Origin: Cellvibrio sp. UBA7671
GTDB lineage: Bacteria; Pseudomonadota; Gammaproteobacteria; Pseudomonadales; Cellvibrionaceae
Length of the DNA stretch: 64,000 bases
Direction: 5' to 3'
Assembly (NCBI GenBank): GCA_002483145.1
Contig: DLHJ01000014.1
Span: 124,001-188,000, forward strand
The position numbers and the translations under genes were made by a program. Shown one piece after another: positions 43,258 to 52,433 of this stretch (position 1 is its first letter; the number at the start of each line of letters is the position of its first letter). A model generated the notes under the pieces. The model did not search any database. It was not told the DNA's origin and saw nothing but the letters and a program-made list of their open reading frames with translations.

Positions 43258-43947
43258 TTAATTTTCTACGCTGGGTAAAAATCGATAACCTACACCAGGT
43301 TCAGTTTCTATGTAGCGCGGATTGGATGGGTCATCGCCCAATTTGGTACGCAAGCGTGCGATAAAAATGCGTAGGTAATGCGTATCTTCCACATGGGTAC
43401 CACCCCAGATTTCACGCAATAACTGTTGCTGGGTAACCAACCGGCCAGCGTTATTGATCAGGCGTTTTAATAATTCAAATTCTTTGCGCGACAGCTTGGC
43501 TACTTCACCATCCACACTGAGCTTCCGCTCTTGCAGATCAATGAGCACCCGCTCATCCTGAAATTTTTGTACGCTTTCCACGCTTGGGCCAAATGCTTTT
43601 ATTAAGCCGCGAATGCGCGCCAATAACTCCTGTATACCAAAAGGTTTGACTACATAATCGTTGGCGCCCACATCCAGTGCCTGCACAATTTCTGACTCAC
43701 GGTTGCGTACAGACAGGACGATAATAGGTTGGTGGAAAAAATCGCGCAGTTTTTTTAGCACTACCTGGCCATCGAGGTCAGGCAAGCCCATATCCAGAAT
43801 GATGAGATCGGGTGTTTCCTCTGCTGCCAATACCAAACCTTGCCTGCCGGTATCGGCTTCCAGAATGACATAGCCTTGGGCAGTCAGGCCTATTTGTAAA
43901 AAACGACGAATCTGGGGTTCGTCGTCAATAATTAAAATTCTGCTCAT
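43258..43947 (-). CDS. kdpE: KdpE-type response regulator
   Basis: This 229-residue OmpR/PhoB-family regulator has a receiver domain with phosphoacceptor D52 (LIILDMGLP), acidic pocket DD (8-9) and K in YVVKPFGIQEL, and a winged-helix output domain from about 130 (RKEFELLKRLINNAG, THYLRIFIARLRTKLG). It closely resembles KdpE, which controls potassium-transport genes. It follows the sensor kinase on the same strand. The usual kdpFABC target is absent here; the adjacent trkH is the likely target. Confidence 0.9.
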   Translation of the reverse strand: MSRILIIDDEPQIRRFLQIGLTAQGYVILEADTGRQGLVLAAEETPDLIILDMGLPDLDGQVVLKKLRDFFHQPIIVLSVRNRESEIVQALDVGANDYVVKPFGIQELLARIRGLIKAFGPSVESVQKFQDERVLIDLQERKLSVDGEVAKLSRKEFELLKRLINNAGRLVTQQQLLREIWGGTHVEDTHYLRIFIARLRTKLGDDPSNPRYIETEPGVGYRFLPSVEN

Positions 43948-44015
43948 AAGGACTCCATTTTTTAGGGAGTATAAACAGATGGAGTGTGCCCCTGCGTCAT
44001 ATCCCTGTTAAATCT

Positions 44016-45548
44016 TTATTCTGCTGATGTAGGGAGTTCATGCTGTTCTTGTTGGTTATTAATGGGCAGCTCTATACGCACACAGCAGCCAGGATAATCT
44101 TTATCACCTATGCGCCTGGGGTTAGCGTGAATGCTTACATTACCACCATGCGCCATAATCATACCCTGGCAGATGGTTAGACCAAGGCCGCTTCCCGATC
44201 TGCGCCTATCGCCTTTTTCAGCTGTATGGAAGCGTTCAAACACTTTTTCCCGCTCATCTTCAGGAATGCCGGTGCCCTGATCGCAAATCGCGATGATTAT
44301 TTTATCCTCCTCTTTGGTGCATTCAATATCGATACTGGCATTGGTTGGCGAGAACTTGATTGCATTGTCGATCACGTTAAATATCGCCTGCTCCAATAAG
44401 GCCGCGTGTACGTACAGTAAGGGCAGGTTGGGGTTGATGTCCTCCTTCAAAAAATTATGAATCAACAGCGGCCTTAAACGCTTTTTCACCACGCTCATAA
44501 TTTCTTCTACGCTGACCCAGTTGCACTCCAATTGCAGTTTGCCAAATCCAAGCCTGGTCATGTCCAACAAATTTTGTGTGTAACGGTTAAGACGTTCCGC
44601 TTCTTCCAGTACGGTATTTAACAACTCCCGGGTCTGTTGTTTATCCAGATGCTCACCAAACTCAATCACCGTTGAAGTGGCGCCGATCATTGTTGTAAGC
44701 GGCGTACGGAAATCGTGCGAAACTGAAGAGAGCAGGGCAGAGCGAAGCAATTCATTTTCTTTGGCAATTTTTTCTTTTTCCAAATCTGCGGCCAAACGGG
44801 TTCGTTCAAGTGAAATATTAACCTGGTGCAATAACAGCAGAAAAATATCTTTAGGTAAGTGTTGAATGTTAGCAGTCGCGATGCGCAACAAACCTATTAC
44901 CTGTTTTGAACTATAAAGAAAGTAGACGTCATGTTCTTGCTCAAGTTGCGGAATTTTTGCAATCACTTCTGGCGTTAAACGCAACTCAAGCAATTCTTCC
45001 AAATAAGTTTTGCGTAGATTTGTTAAACGCCGAATCATCGGGTGCGTCGCCCAATTATCGCCATGGGTGATGAGTACACAATTTTCGTACCAGGGTTTTA
45101 GTGCATCACGTAGTGCGGCAACGACATCTTCAGTATCAATCGCTTTCGGTAGGCGTTCCAGTAGTTCCAGTTCAATATCGGTCATGAATTCGCGCATGCG
45201 AATTTTTTGTATGTTGTGTTTATGTTTGGTTGCCATGTAACCAACCAGTACAGACGTGAGCAAGAATAACAATATTGTCAGCAAGTCTTCGTCCTGATGG
45301 ATCATGATTGATCCATAGGGTTCGGCAAAAAAGAAACTGAAAGCAAAAAAACTGGAGAGCGCGTTAATGATGGCAAGCTCGACAGTGACGTTAATGGCGA
45401 TAAACACCACCATCACGATGTAAAGCAAGGGCACATTGGCTTTGGGTAGATAATCGGTGATTAAAAATGCTATAGGCGTGAGCAACCATGGAAATAAAAT
45501 TCCAATGGGATACGCAAATTTGCGGAGAATTTTTTCAGCATTCATCAT
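44016..45548 (-). CDS. KdpD-like sensor histidine kinase lacking the KdpD N-terminal domains
   Basis: This 510-residue membrane kinase has four N-terminal membrane helices (DUF4118, about 14-115: NVPLLYIVMVVFIAINVTVE, FFFAEPYGS), a GAF-like region (about 130-255), a HisKA dimer domain with SSVSHDFRTPLTTMIGAT (phosphoacceptor His), and a HATPase domain with NVIDNAIKFS and GSGLGLTICQG. It lacks the KdpD sensor and universal-stress-protein domains found before the helices in E. coli KdpD (about 895 residues). The ATG at 45548 overlaps the trkH stop by 4 bases (ATGA), indicating coupling. It likely pairs with KdpE. Confidence 0.88.
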   Translation of the reverse strand: MMNAEKILRKFAYPIGILFPWLLTPIAFLITDYLPKANVPLLYIVMVVFIAINVTVELAIINALSSFFAFSFFFAEPYGSIMIHQDEDLLTILLFLLTSVLVGYMATKHKHNIQKIRMREFMTDIELELLERLPKAIDTEDVVAALRDALKPWYENCVLITHGDNWATHPMIRRLTNLRKTYLEELLELRLTPEVIAKIPQLEQEHDVYFLYSSKQVIGLLRIATANIQHLPKDIFLLLLHQVNISLERTRLAADLEKEKIAKENELLRSALLSSVSHDFRTPLTTMIGATSTVIEFGEHLDKQQTRELLNTVLEEAERLNRYTQNLLDMTRLGFGKLQLECNWVSVEEIMSVVKKRLRPLLIHNFLKEDINPNLPLLYVHAALLEQAIFNVIDNAIKFSPTNASIDIECTKEEDKIIIAICDQGTGIPEDEREKVFERFHTAEKGDRRRSGSGLGLTICQGMIMAHGGNVSIHANPRRIGDKDYPGCCVRIELPINNQQEQHELPTSAE

Positions 45549-47005
45549 GCGCGCCAAAATGCAGGAGTGAAGAGCACCAGGATAGTTAAAAACTCCAGAC
45601 GACCAAGCAACATACCTACAGAAAGCGCCCATTTAGCGGTATCGCTTAAACTGGAAAAATTTCCGGCAGGGCCGATGATTGGGCCCAACCCGGGACCTAC
45701 GTTCATTAGTGCGGTAGCCGAGCCAGTGACACTGGTGACTAAATCCAATCCAGTTAGAGCAAGAATAACTGCGATAACAACCAAACAAGCCGTCATTAAA
45801 AACATGTAGGAAATTGATGAGGCGATTATTTCCGAGCTGATGAGGCGATTATTGTAGCGGCGGCTGATAATGGCGCGAGGATGAATTGCTGTCATGATTT
45901 GCTCTTTCACCAGCCCACCAAAGATTTGCAAACGAAACACCTTTATGCCACCAGTTGTGGAGCCAGAGCAGCCGCCGACAAAGGTAACAAAGAAAAATAC
46001 AATTAACGATAGTGCTCCCCAGAGTTGGTAGTCACCTGATGCAAAACCCGTGGTTGTAATAACTGAAACGAGATTAAAGCAAGCCATGGTTAGGGCTCTA
46101 AAGGGATCCATTTGATTAGTAAGGATGAGTTGTGCAGTTAATATTAAGGTGGTCACTGCCACAATCCAAAGTAGACCGCGTACTTGGGTATCCTTAAATA
46201 TAATAAATTTTTTGTTTACCAATAAACGCACAAATAAAACAAAAGGAAATGCGCCCGCCAACATAAATATGATAGCAATCCAATGTATTAACAAGCTGTC
46301 AAATTGGGCAAATGAACTATCAGAGGTAGAAAAACCACCAGTAGATACAGTGGCCATCGCATGGTTAACTGCGTTAAAAAAATCCATCCCCGCTAACCAA
46401 AATGCCAAGCAGCAAATCAAAGAGAGTGCTAGGTAGCAATAAATAATCATCGCCATCAAACTTTGTGCACGCGGCATAGCCTTATCTGACCAGTCTGATG
46501 ATTCCGTCTTAAAGAGACGCATTCCACCCACGCGCAAAAATGGCAGGATCGCAATCGCCATTCCGATAATCCCCACCCCGCCAATCCAATTGAGCATGGA
46601 GCGCCAGAGCAAAATATCTTTAGGTAAGGAGTCCAATCCGGCCATCACTGATGAGCCTGTTGAGGTAACTCCTGATACCGCTTCAAACACGGCATCGGCG
46701 AGAGTAAGGGGGTGGTCGATAAGGATGAAAGGTAATGCGCTGAATAGTGATACACCGGTCCAAGCGCTGGTGGTGATCAGAAATACCTGCCGTGGCTGCA
46801 TAAAATCCAAGCGGGATTTTTTGCCGATCAACAAAAACCCAATACCGACCAAGCTGGTAATAGCCGCGGAGGAAAAAAAAGCTATTTGATTATCGCTGTT
46901 GTAAGCGATGGACAGCGCCAAAGGCACCAACATAAACAAAGCAAGGATGTTCAGGATTGCGCCCAAAATCAGCAGCGTAGGCCCTAATAGTTTCATAGTA
47001 CTCAA
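45545..47005 (-). CDS. trkH: TrkH-type potassium uptake channel protein
   Basis: This 486-residue integral membrane protein imports K+ with a TrkA partner. The four selectivity-filter loops of the SKT superfamily are visible: VTSTGSSV, TVSTGGFSTSD, VITTTGFASGD and MNVGPGLGPI, each with a conserved glycine. Length matches TrkH/TrkG. It begins a three-gene operon with the sensor kinase and KdpE. No trkA is present in the window. Confidence 0.93.
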   Translation of the reverse strand: MSTMKLLGPTLLILGAILNILALFMLVPLALSIAYNSDNQIAFFSSAAITSLVGIGFLLIGKKSRLDFMQPRQVFLITTSAWTGVSLFSALPFILIDHPLTLADAVFEAVSGVTSTGSSVMAGLDSLPKDILLWRSMLNWIGGVGIIGMAIAILPFLRVGGMRLFKTESSDWSDKAMPRAQSLMAMIIYCYLALSLICCLAFWLAGMDFFNAVNHAMATVSTGGFSTSDSSFAQFDSLLIHWIAIIFMLAGAFPFVLFVRLLVNKKFIIFKDTQVRGLLWIVAVTTLILTAQLILTNQMDPFRALTMACFNLVSVITTTGFASGDYQLWGALSLIVFFFVTFVGGCSGSTTGGIKVFRLQIFGGLVKEQIMTAIHPRAIISRRYNNRLISSEIIASSISYMFLMTACLVVIAVILALTGLDLVTSVTGSATALMNVGPGLGPIIGPAGNFSSLSDTAKWALSVGMLLGRLEFLTILVLFTPAFWRA

Positions 47006-47096
47006 CTTATGGGAGATGCGTCGGAATTGGCCGCATTCTAAACGCTACGCTGGCGGGAGCCTATGGGGGGGCGATATATATTTCGTAAAACCCTTG

Positions 47097-47110
47097 CGCC
47101 CGGATGGGCG
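47097..47110 (-). terminator. Possible weak terminator after the GH15-like gene
   Basis: CGCCC pairs with GGGCG around a four-base loop, 15 bases past the stop codon on the minus strand, with only a short GGGTTTTA after it. Weak. Confidence 0.3.
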
Positions 47111-47124
47111 TTTCCCACATCAAC

Positions 47125-50100
47125 TCAATAAGGTTGGGTTATTTCGGCATAAATAAGGGTTACATAGAGATTCACAATGTGCGGCGATTGCTGCATAAAG
47201 ACAGTCAAGTCAGTCTCTATACCCAAGCTGCTCATCTGCGCCCTGCGCTCACTCATATAACGTACCGCTGCACGTTCAAGCACTTCACGAAAAACCAGAG
47301 GTTTTTGAAAGCGCATTTGTGGATTATTAATACAAAACTGAGTATAGGCATAGAGTGCCTCTACCACTGCACTTTTGTAATACGCCGGGTAGAGTTGATG
47401 GGTAAGCTGATCAATTAGATGGGCAAAACTTTCTTCCCCAGGGGTCATTGATTGGCGAATGGTTTTGCAATCCAAATGAAAACTTCCGCCACTGGCGTTA
47501 CTAAATACCAGCGATTGGGAAAACATCAAGCTGTGCCAAATATCTTTGAGGAAGTTTGCATCAAAATGGGTGATTAACCCACGTGCGGTGCGCCATTCCA
47601 ACCAGTCGGTATCCATTGCATCGGAAAGTACCGGATTTTCATCTTCAATATTTTCATTGTGATGGATTTTATAGGGAGTGATATGGTTAATGCCCTGGGA
47701 GAATACTTTCTTGCGCGAGGTAAGGATTGAACGGATTTTTTTGTACAACTTGGCCGGCGATTGTAAGCCAAGCCATTCAAGCATACTGACATCTTCAGCA
47801 TCGCCTTTATCCATAGCGCATAACAACATAAAGTTACGCAATTGCACAGAGTGTAATCCGTCGAACAGTTTTGGTTCAGAGCGAATTAAAGAGCCAATCG
47901 CTGAAATTAATTCCTGTACCAAGGTGCGCTCAAGCAAATCGGGAAATAACTGCCGTACACTTTCAAAATAAGTGGCATTTGAAAACGACTGATCCACTTT
48001 GATTTCAGTATGGTTATTATCGCCAACAGTAATCGTTAAGTTGCGTGCAGCTAGCAATGTCAAGCTGTCAGACAAATCTGTGAGCGTGTAATTTAATTGG
48101 GAAAAACAAAAGCGCGATAACAGCCAGTAGTTCACTTTTTGTGAACGGAAGAAAAAGTCGCGGATCAGATCTTTGACTGTGATGGTTGCACCATCAACGC
48201 CAATGATATCGGTTAATTTGCGATTTTTAACGTAAAGCGAAAACTTGCGGTATGTAATGATATCGCTCTCGGTATAGAAATGTTCCAGCATAGCTGCTGC
48301 AACAGGTTCCAATTGCGCCGGCTGAAGTGCATCGTCACCTGAGGTTGCAGCCAGTATTTGGTTGTTCATTGATGGAATGTGGAAATAGGGGATTGATAAG
48401 CTATTCACCCTCGATGCGCGATAAGCAAGGTTTGCCGAGGCATAACCTACATATTCATGCTCGCTACGCAATTGATAATCGCGTAGCGTTGCAAATAAGA
48501 GCTCCGCATTAGGTACCTTATATAATCGATGATCCATCATTAATGTAAATACTGCCACCTCTGAACTGAGCCAGTTTTTATAAATAAACTCAATTTCCTG
48601 CGTCAGATTTTCTATCACCCATTGTGCGTCATAGCGGCGATAATCTTCGCGCTCACTTTGTAGCCATGACAAACTCAAATAGACTTTGTTGTTGATTTCA
48701 TATGTCTGCGATGTAGCCAAGCTTTGTACGCGTCGACGTGGTCGCCCCGACAAGCCGAGAGATTTATTTTCACCTACATGTGCATATGCCTCCATCAGAC
48801 TGGATGCAGATACTACGCCCATGGGTTTAATATCCTGCAAACTTTCAGCAATCACACCGTGTTTAGCAAGATGTTGTTTAATTGTGTCATTTTCTGCCAG
48901 TACCACGAGTGCAATATTGGATTTGATAAAGCGGGTAGAGCGACGCCGCATTTTTAATGGATCAAGGTCATCTGTACTAACCAAGCCTTCATCTAACATT
49001 AAACCGGTTAAATATAAACTTTGCGCCCAAACCAAAGGAACGTTTTCGTTAGGTATGCGTGTTTGCGAGCGAGGATTTTTCTTTTCCGCTTCAACATTTT
49101 CTAATGGCAAATAATAAAGCTCTGGCAATAAGCCAATGCCATCCACACTTACCATTAATGATTCAAGTTTTTTCCGATAATGTTTTGCAGTAGCTTCACT
49201 GCCATCAAACAATGCCGTGATATATAAATAGGTGAAGAAAAGAGGCCATTCTGATTCGACGTTCGCAAAATTACCCAGCTCATCGTGTTCGTAATAAATA
49301 CGCGAGCTTTCTTCAAGGACGGTCTGGTGTCCGTCCCATAAAAAACGTTTGCAACCGTAATTGCCGCCGAGTTTCGTCAATACTGAATCGCGCGTTTGTG
49401 TTGCCAGGGTTTCTTTACCCACCGCAAAAGCGGGAAAACCAATAATGCTGAGCAATGCGCTGTCTGTTTCTTTGGAAAGTGACTCGCGCGGTAGCAGTGA
49501 GGCGAGGGTGGTTCTTGCTAAAGAAATTGCATCGGCAATTACATGGATTACCGCCCTTTTATCACCGTGTTTACCAAATAGATTAAAGCCATCCAAGGCT
49601 TGCAATGCAGCCTTAGCCATACCAACTGAGCTCGCATTGATTTCAGTCTTACCATTGTTAACTTTATTTCCGCGCTCCCAAATCCCGTAATCCGGCGTGC
49701 GGTAAGCGCTGGCAATGTAATACACAAGATTTTGGACGAAATCGACTTCATCGTGCGTGCAAACAATACGCAAGCCAGATGCGCTCATTTGCGCCAGCAT
49801 CAGGAGGAAAACTGAGGTTGCATCAATCTGGAGGTGACCCCAGGCATCGTCTGCTACCACGGGTAACCCGGTCGCCGTATCGTATTTGGCGTGAAGCGCA
49901 TCGCCGTTTTCCAGGGAATGCTTAAACTTCTCAACTTTTTGCGCCTGCCGCATCATTGATTGCAGCAAACCGCGCATCAGCTTGATAGTGGATTGTTGTA
50001 GCTGGTCGCTCTTGTGATCTTCACCTTGGTGCTTGAAGGCCATGCCCAAAGTCCACACACAGACGATGGAATAAACGTTATCGCGCACCCATGCATCGGT

Positions 50101-50223
50101 GTAATCACCGTGATTATTAATCGCTGTACTTGCAGGCAGCAGTCCGGTAACCGGGTGCTGTTTACTGAGAATGACTGTTTCGACTTCAGCGTATAGACGC
50201 TCTAACAGTTGTTTATGCTTCAT
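47125..50223 (-). CDS. GH15 / phosphorylase-kinase-subunit-like protein
   Basis: A 1032-residue cytoplasmic protein. The N-terminal half (to about 450) has the (alpha/alpha)6-barrel pattern of GH15 glucoamylase and of phosphorylase kinase alpha/beta subunits (ASTAINNHGDYTDAWVRDN, TPDYGIWERG, GKTEINASSVGMAKAAL). The C-terminal half (about 460-1030) matches the long extension of PhK-like bacterial proteins, without a kinase domain. Such proteins are found beside glycogen genes. It may hydrolyse or regulate alpha-glucan; whether the catalytic glutamates are intact needs an alignment. It is the last gene of the minus-strand glycogen set. Confidence 0.8.
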   Translation of the reverse strand: MKHKQLLERLYAEVETVILSKQHPVTGLLPASTAINNHGDYTDAWVRDNVYSIVCVWTLGMAFKHQGEDHKSDQLQQSTIKLMRGLLQSMMRQAQKVEKFKHSLENGDALHAKYDTATGLPVVADDAWGHLQIDATSVFLLMLAQMSASGLRIVCTHDEVDFVQNLVYYIASAYRTPDYGIWERGNKVNNGKTEINASSVGMAKAALQALDGFNLFGKHGDKRAVIHVIADAISLARTTLASLLPRESLSKETDSALLSIIGFPAFAVGKETLATQTRDSVLTKLGGNYGCKRFLWDGHQTVLEESSRIYYEHDELGNFANVESEWPLFFTYLYITALFDGSEATAKHYRKKLESLMVSVDGIGLLPELYYLPLENVEAEKKNPRSQTRIPNENVPLVWAQSLYLTGLMLDEGLVSTDDLDPLKMRRRSTRFIKSNIALVVLAENDTIKQHLAKHGVIAESLQDIKPMGVVSASSLMEAYAHVGENKSLGLSGRPRRRVQSLATSQTYEINNKVYLSLSWLQSEREDYRRYDAQWVIENLTQEIEFIYKNWLSSEVAVFTLMMDHRLYKVPNAELLFATLRDYQLRSEHEYVGYASANLAYRASRVNSLSIPYFHIPSMNNQILAATSGDDALQPAQLEPVAAAMLEHFYTESDIITYRKFSLYVKNRKLTDIIGVDGATITVKDLIRDFFFRSQKVNYWLLSRFCFSQLNYTLTDLSDSLTLLAARNLTITVGDNNHTEIKVDQSFSNATYFESVRQLFPDLLERTLVQELISAIGSLIRSEPKLFDGLHSVQLRNFMLLCAMDKGDAEDVSMLEWLGLQSPAKLYKKIRSILTSRKKVFSQGINHITPYKIHHNENIEDENPVLSDAMDTDWLEWRTARGLITHFDANFLKDIWHSLMFSQSLVFSNASGGSFHLDCKTIRQSMTPGEESFAHLIDQLTHQLYPAYYKSAVVEALYAYTQFCINNPQMRFQKPLVFREVLERAAVRYMSERRAQMSSLGIETDLTVFMQQSPHIVNLYVTLIYAEITQPY

Positions 50224-50429
50224 AGAGCAATTGCCATCGGATGGAGTAGTACAATGCCTTGCTTGAAAAACAAGGAAGAAAGTGAGTTGGGGGGTAAGTT
50301 ATTGATATTCATAGAATACGCAATTTAACATAATATACATTATGCGCAATTGCATAAAAATCCAGCCCAACTCATTTACTCCTCGAAATTCAATCAACAC
50401 GCTAAAAGATGCTTTTTGTCACAACGACA

Positions 50430-50792
50430 TCAAGCACTTGCAACCATATCAAACAATTCACTTTCCTGTGGAGTTTCTGGTGATGCGCGCAGCATTTCCG
50501 CCAACTGATTGCCGGCATCTTCACCCAGTGCATCCAGTTCGACACCAAAGCCGTGGTCGGTGGTGTGCATAACAATTGAGTCAAACCTGTAACGCTGCAA
50601 TTTCTGTGCACTTCGATACACCAGTACTTCTATACCTAATTGTTGCAACGGCTTTACATCTGCCAAATCTGATTCGATATATAAACCGTAGCGAGTGCCG
50701 TTTTTGATGCGACCTATGGCTACCGGAATGTCGTATCGGTAAATCAGGATTTTAATGTCGGCTGTATAGCGCGCGCTGCATCTATGTTCCAT
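50430..50792 (-). CDS. PilZ domain protein
   Basis: A 120-residue soluble protein. HRCSARYTADIKILIY near the N-terminus carries an R-x3-R-like motif, and the second motif region follows as GRIKNGTRYGLYIES, the usual spacing of PilZ c-di-GMP receptors, although the (D/N)xSxxG motif is degenerate (N-G-T-R-Y-G). AGGA lies 8 bases before the ATG. It sits between malQ (59 bases upstream) and the GH15-like gene. Binding of c-di-GMP is likely but the degenerate motif leaves doubt. Confidence 0.72.
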   Translation of the reverse strand: MEHRCSARYTADIKILIYRYDIPVAIGRIKNGTRYGLYIESDLADVKPLQQLGIEVLVYRSAQKLQRYRFDSIVMHTTDHGFGVELDALGEDAGNQLAEMLRASPETPQESELFDMVASA

Positions 50793-50851
50793 AGCGGTTC
50801 CTACGTAAAGTTGAGTGATTAATGTTCTATAGCCTTCGGCTTACAGCGCAG

Positions 50852-52366
50852 CTAGCTCAAACGGTTATAGGTTGTTAATAACTGCCGAATACGTTCAGCA
50901 AGTGTGGGGTCAACTTGATCCCACGAAAACGTCCACACCCAATTTTTATCCGTTGTACCGGGCATATTCATCCTGTGCCCTCCATCCAGCTCCAAAAAGT
51001 CCTGCATGGGAATAATGGCCATGCGCCCTACCGATGCCAGCGCTGCTTCAATTAACAACCAGGGCATTTCATCTGCGGAATTAAAACAGTATTGCTTTAC
51101 TTGTTGGCGATTCGCATCTGATAAAGTGGCGAACCAACCAACTGTCGTATCGTTATCATGAGTTCCTGTGTAAATCACATCATTGCGTGTATGGTTGTGC
51201 GGCAAATGTGGATTACTCGTGTTGCCGTCGAACGCGAACTGAAGCACCAACATGCCCGGTAATTCAAATTGATTGCGTAGCGCTTCAACCTCATCGGTAA
51301 TCACACCAAGATTTTCTGCCACCAAAGGTAGGCCTGGATAAGCTTCAAAACACGCCTGCAAAAAAGCCTCGCCCGGCGCTTTAACCCATTTACCTAAACG
51401 TGCATCGTGACTTTTGCCTGGGATCTCCCAATAGGCTTCAAACCCACGGAAGTGATCAATACGGATCAGGTCAAACAACTGTAGTTGCGTTCGCAAGCGT
51501 GCTAACCACCACTGGAATCCATCTGCCGCCATGACTTCCCACGCATAATGCGGATTCCCCCAATGCTGCCCAGTCTCAGAAAAATAATCGGGTGGAACAC
51601 CAGCAACCGTGAGCGGATTACCTTCTTCATCCAATTGAAAATAATGTTGCTGCGCCCAGACATCAGCGCTGTCGTGGCCAACGAATATTGGCATGTCACC
51701 GAACAAACTAACTCCTTTTTCATTTGCATATTGTTTTAGTGCTTGCCACTGGCTAAAAAAAGCAAACTGCTCAAATAATACGGTATCAATGGCAGCTTTA
51801 AGTTGAGTGCGAATTTTTTCCAGTGCTTTACTGTTACGTTTGCGCAAATCCCACGGCCATGTATTCCACGATGAGCCATTAAATTCTGTCCGCAATGCAC
51901 TGAACAGCGCAAAATCATCTAACCAGTAATTCTGTTGTGAGCAAAAATTCTGAAATAATTGTCGTGTGCTTGCCCCTGCCTCGCTCTCTATATATTTGTG
52001 AAAAGAAATTGCGCCCTGTTGACGTGCATGGGACAGCGATTTTTCACCAACTGATTGCATATCCCCTGCCGTAATCCAGCCTTTTTCGAACAGTGAATCT
52101 AGACTAATTAAGTCTGGATTACCCGCATGCGCTGAAATAGATTGATATGGCGACATATCCGCTTGAGTTGGGCCGGTAGGTAGCATTTGCCAAATGGTCA
52201 GGCCTGCTTGGGCAACAAGATCTATAAAATAATAGGCGTCTTTTCCTAAAGTGCCGAATGCTTTTTTATTATTTTCACCCCAACAAGTTTCTGAGCAAGG
52301 TAAAGAGGTTGGATGCAACAAAACACCAGCAGTGCGTCGTTGAAAAAGTGGTGATTTGTCTGCCAT
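50852..52366 (-). CDS. malQ: 4-alpha-glucanotransferase
   Basis: This 504-residue GH77 amylomaltase transfers alpha-1,4-glucan segments between oligosaccharides. Catalytic motifs are LIRIDHFRGFEAYWEIP (nucleophile Asp), VAENLGVI (acid/base Glu) and TGTHDNDTTVGW (third Asp). RRTAGVLLHPTSLP opens the barrel. The ATG at 52366 has an AGGGAAGGG stretch upstream and yields the family N-terminus; a longer frame to 52402 is unlikely. It follows the GH57 gene on the same strand. Confidence 0.94.
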   Translation of the reverse strand: MADKSPLFQRRTAGVLLHPTSLPCSETCWGENNKKAFGTLGKDAYYFIDLVAQAGLTIWQMLPTGPTQADMSPYQSISAHAGNPDLISLDSLFEKGWITAGDMQSVGEKSLSHARQQGAISFHKYIESEAGASTRQLFQNFCSQQNYWLDDFALFSALRTEFNGSSWNTWPWDLRKRNSKALEKIRTQLKAAIDTVLFEQFAFFSQWQALKQYANEKGVSLFGDMPIFVGHDSADVWAQQHYFQLDEEGNPLTVAGVPPDYFSETGQHWGNPHYAWEVMAADGFQWWLARLRTQLQLFDLIRIDHFRGFEAYWEIPGKSHDARLGKWVKAPGEAFLQACFEAYPGLPLVAENLGVITDEVEALRNQFELPGMLVLQFAFDGNTSNPHLPHNHTRNDVIYTGTHDNDTTVGWFATLSDANRQQVKQYCFNSADEMPWLLIEAALASVGRMAIIPMQDFLELDGGHRMNMPGTTDKNWVWTFSWDQVDPTLAERIRQLLTTYNRLS

Positions 52367-52433
52367 CAATGCCCTTCCCTTTAAATAAATTACAAAAAAC
52401 AACTACGATCTTTTTACAGTACTACAGGGATTG

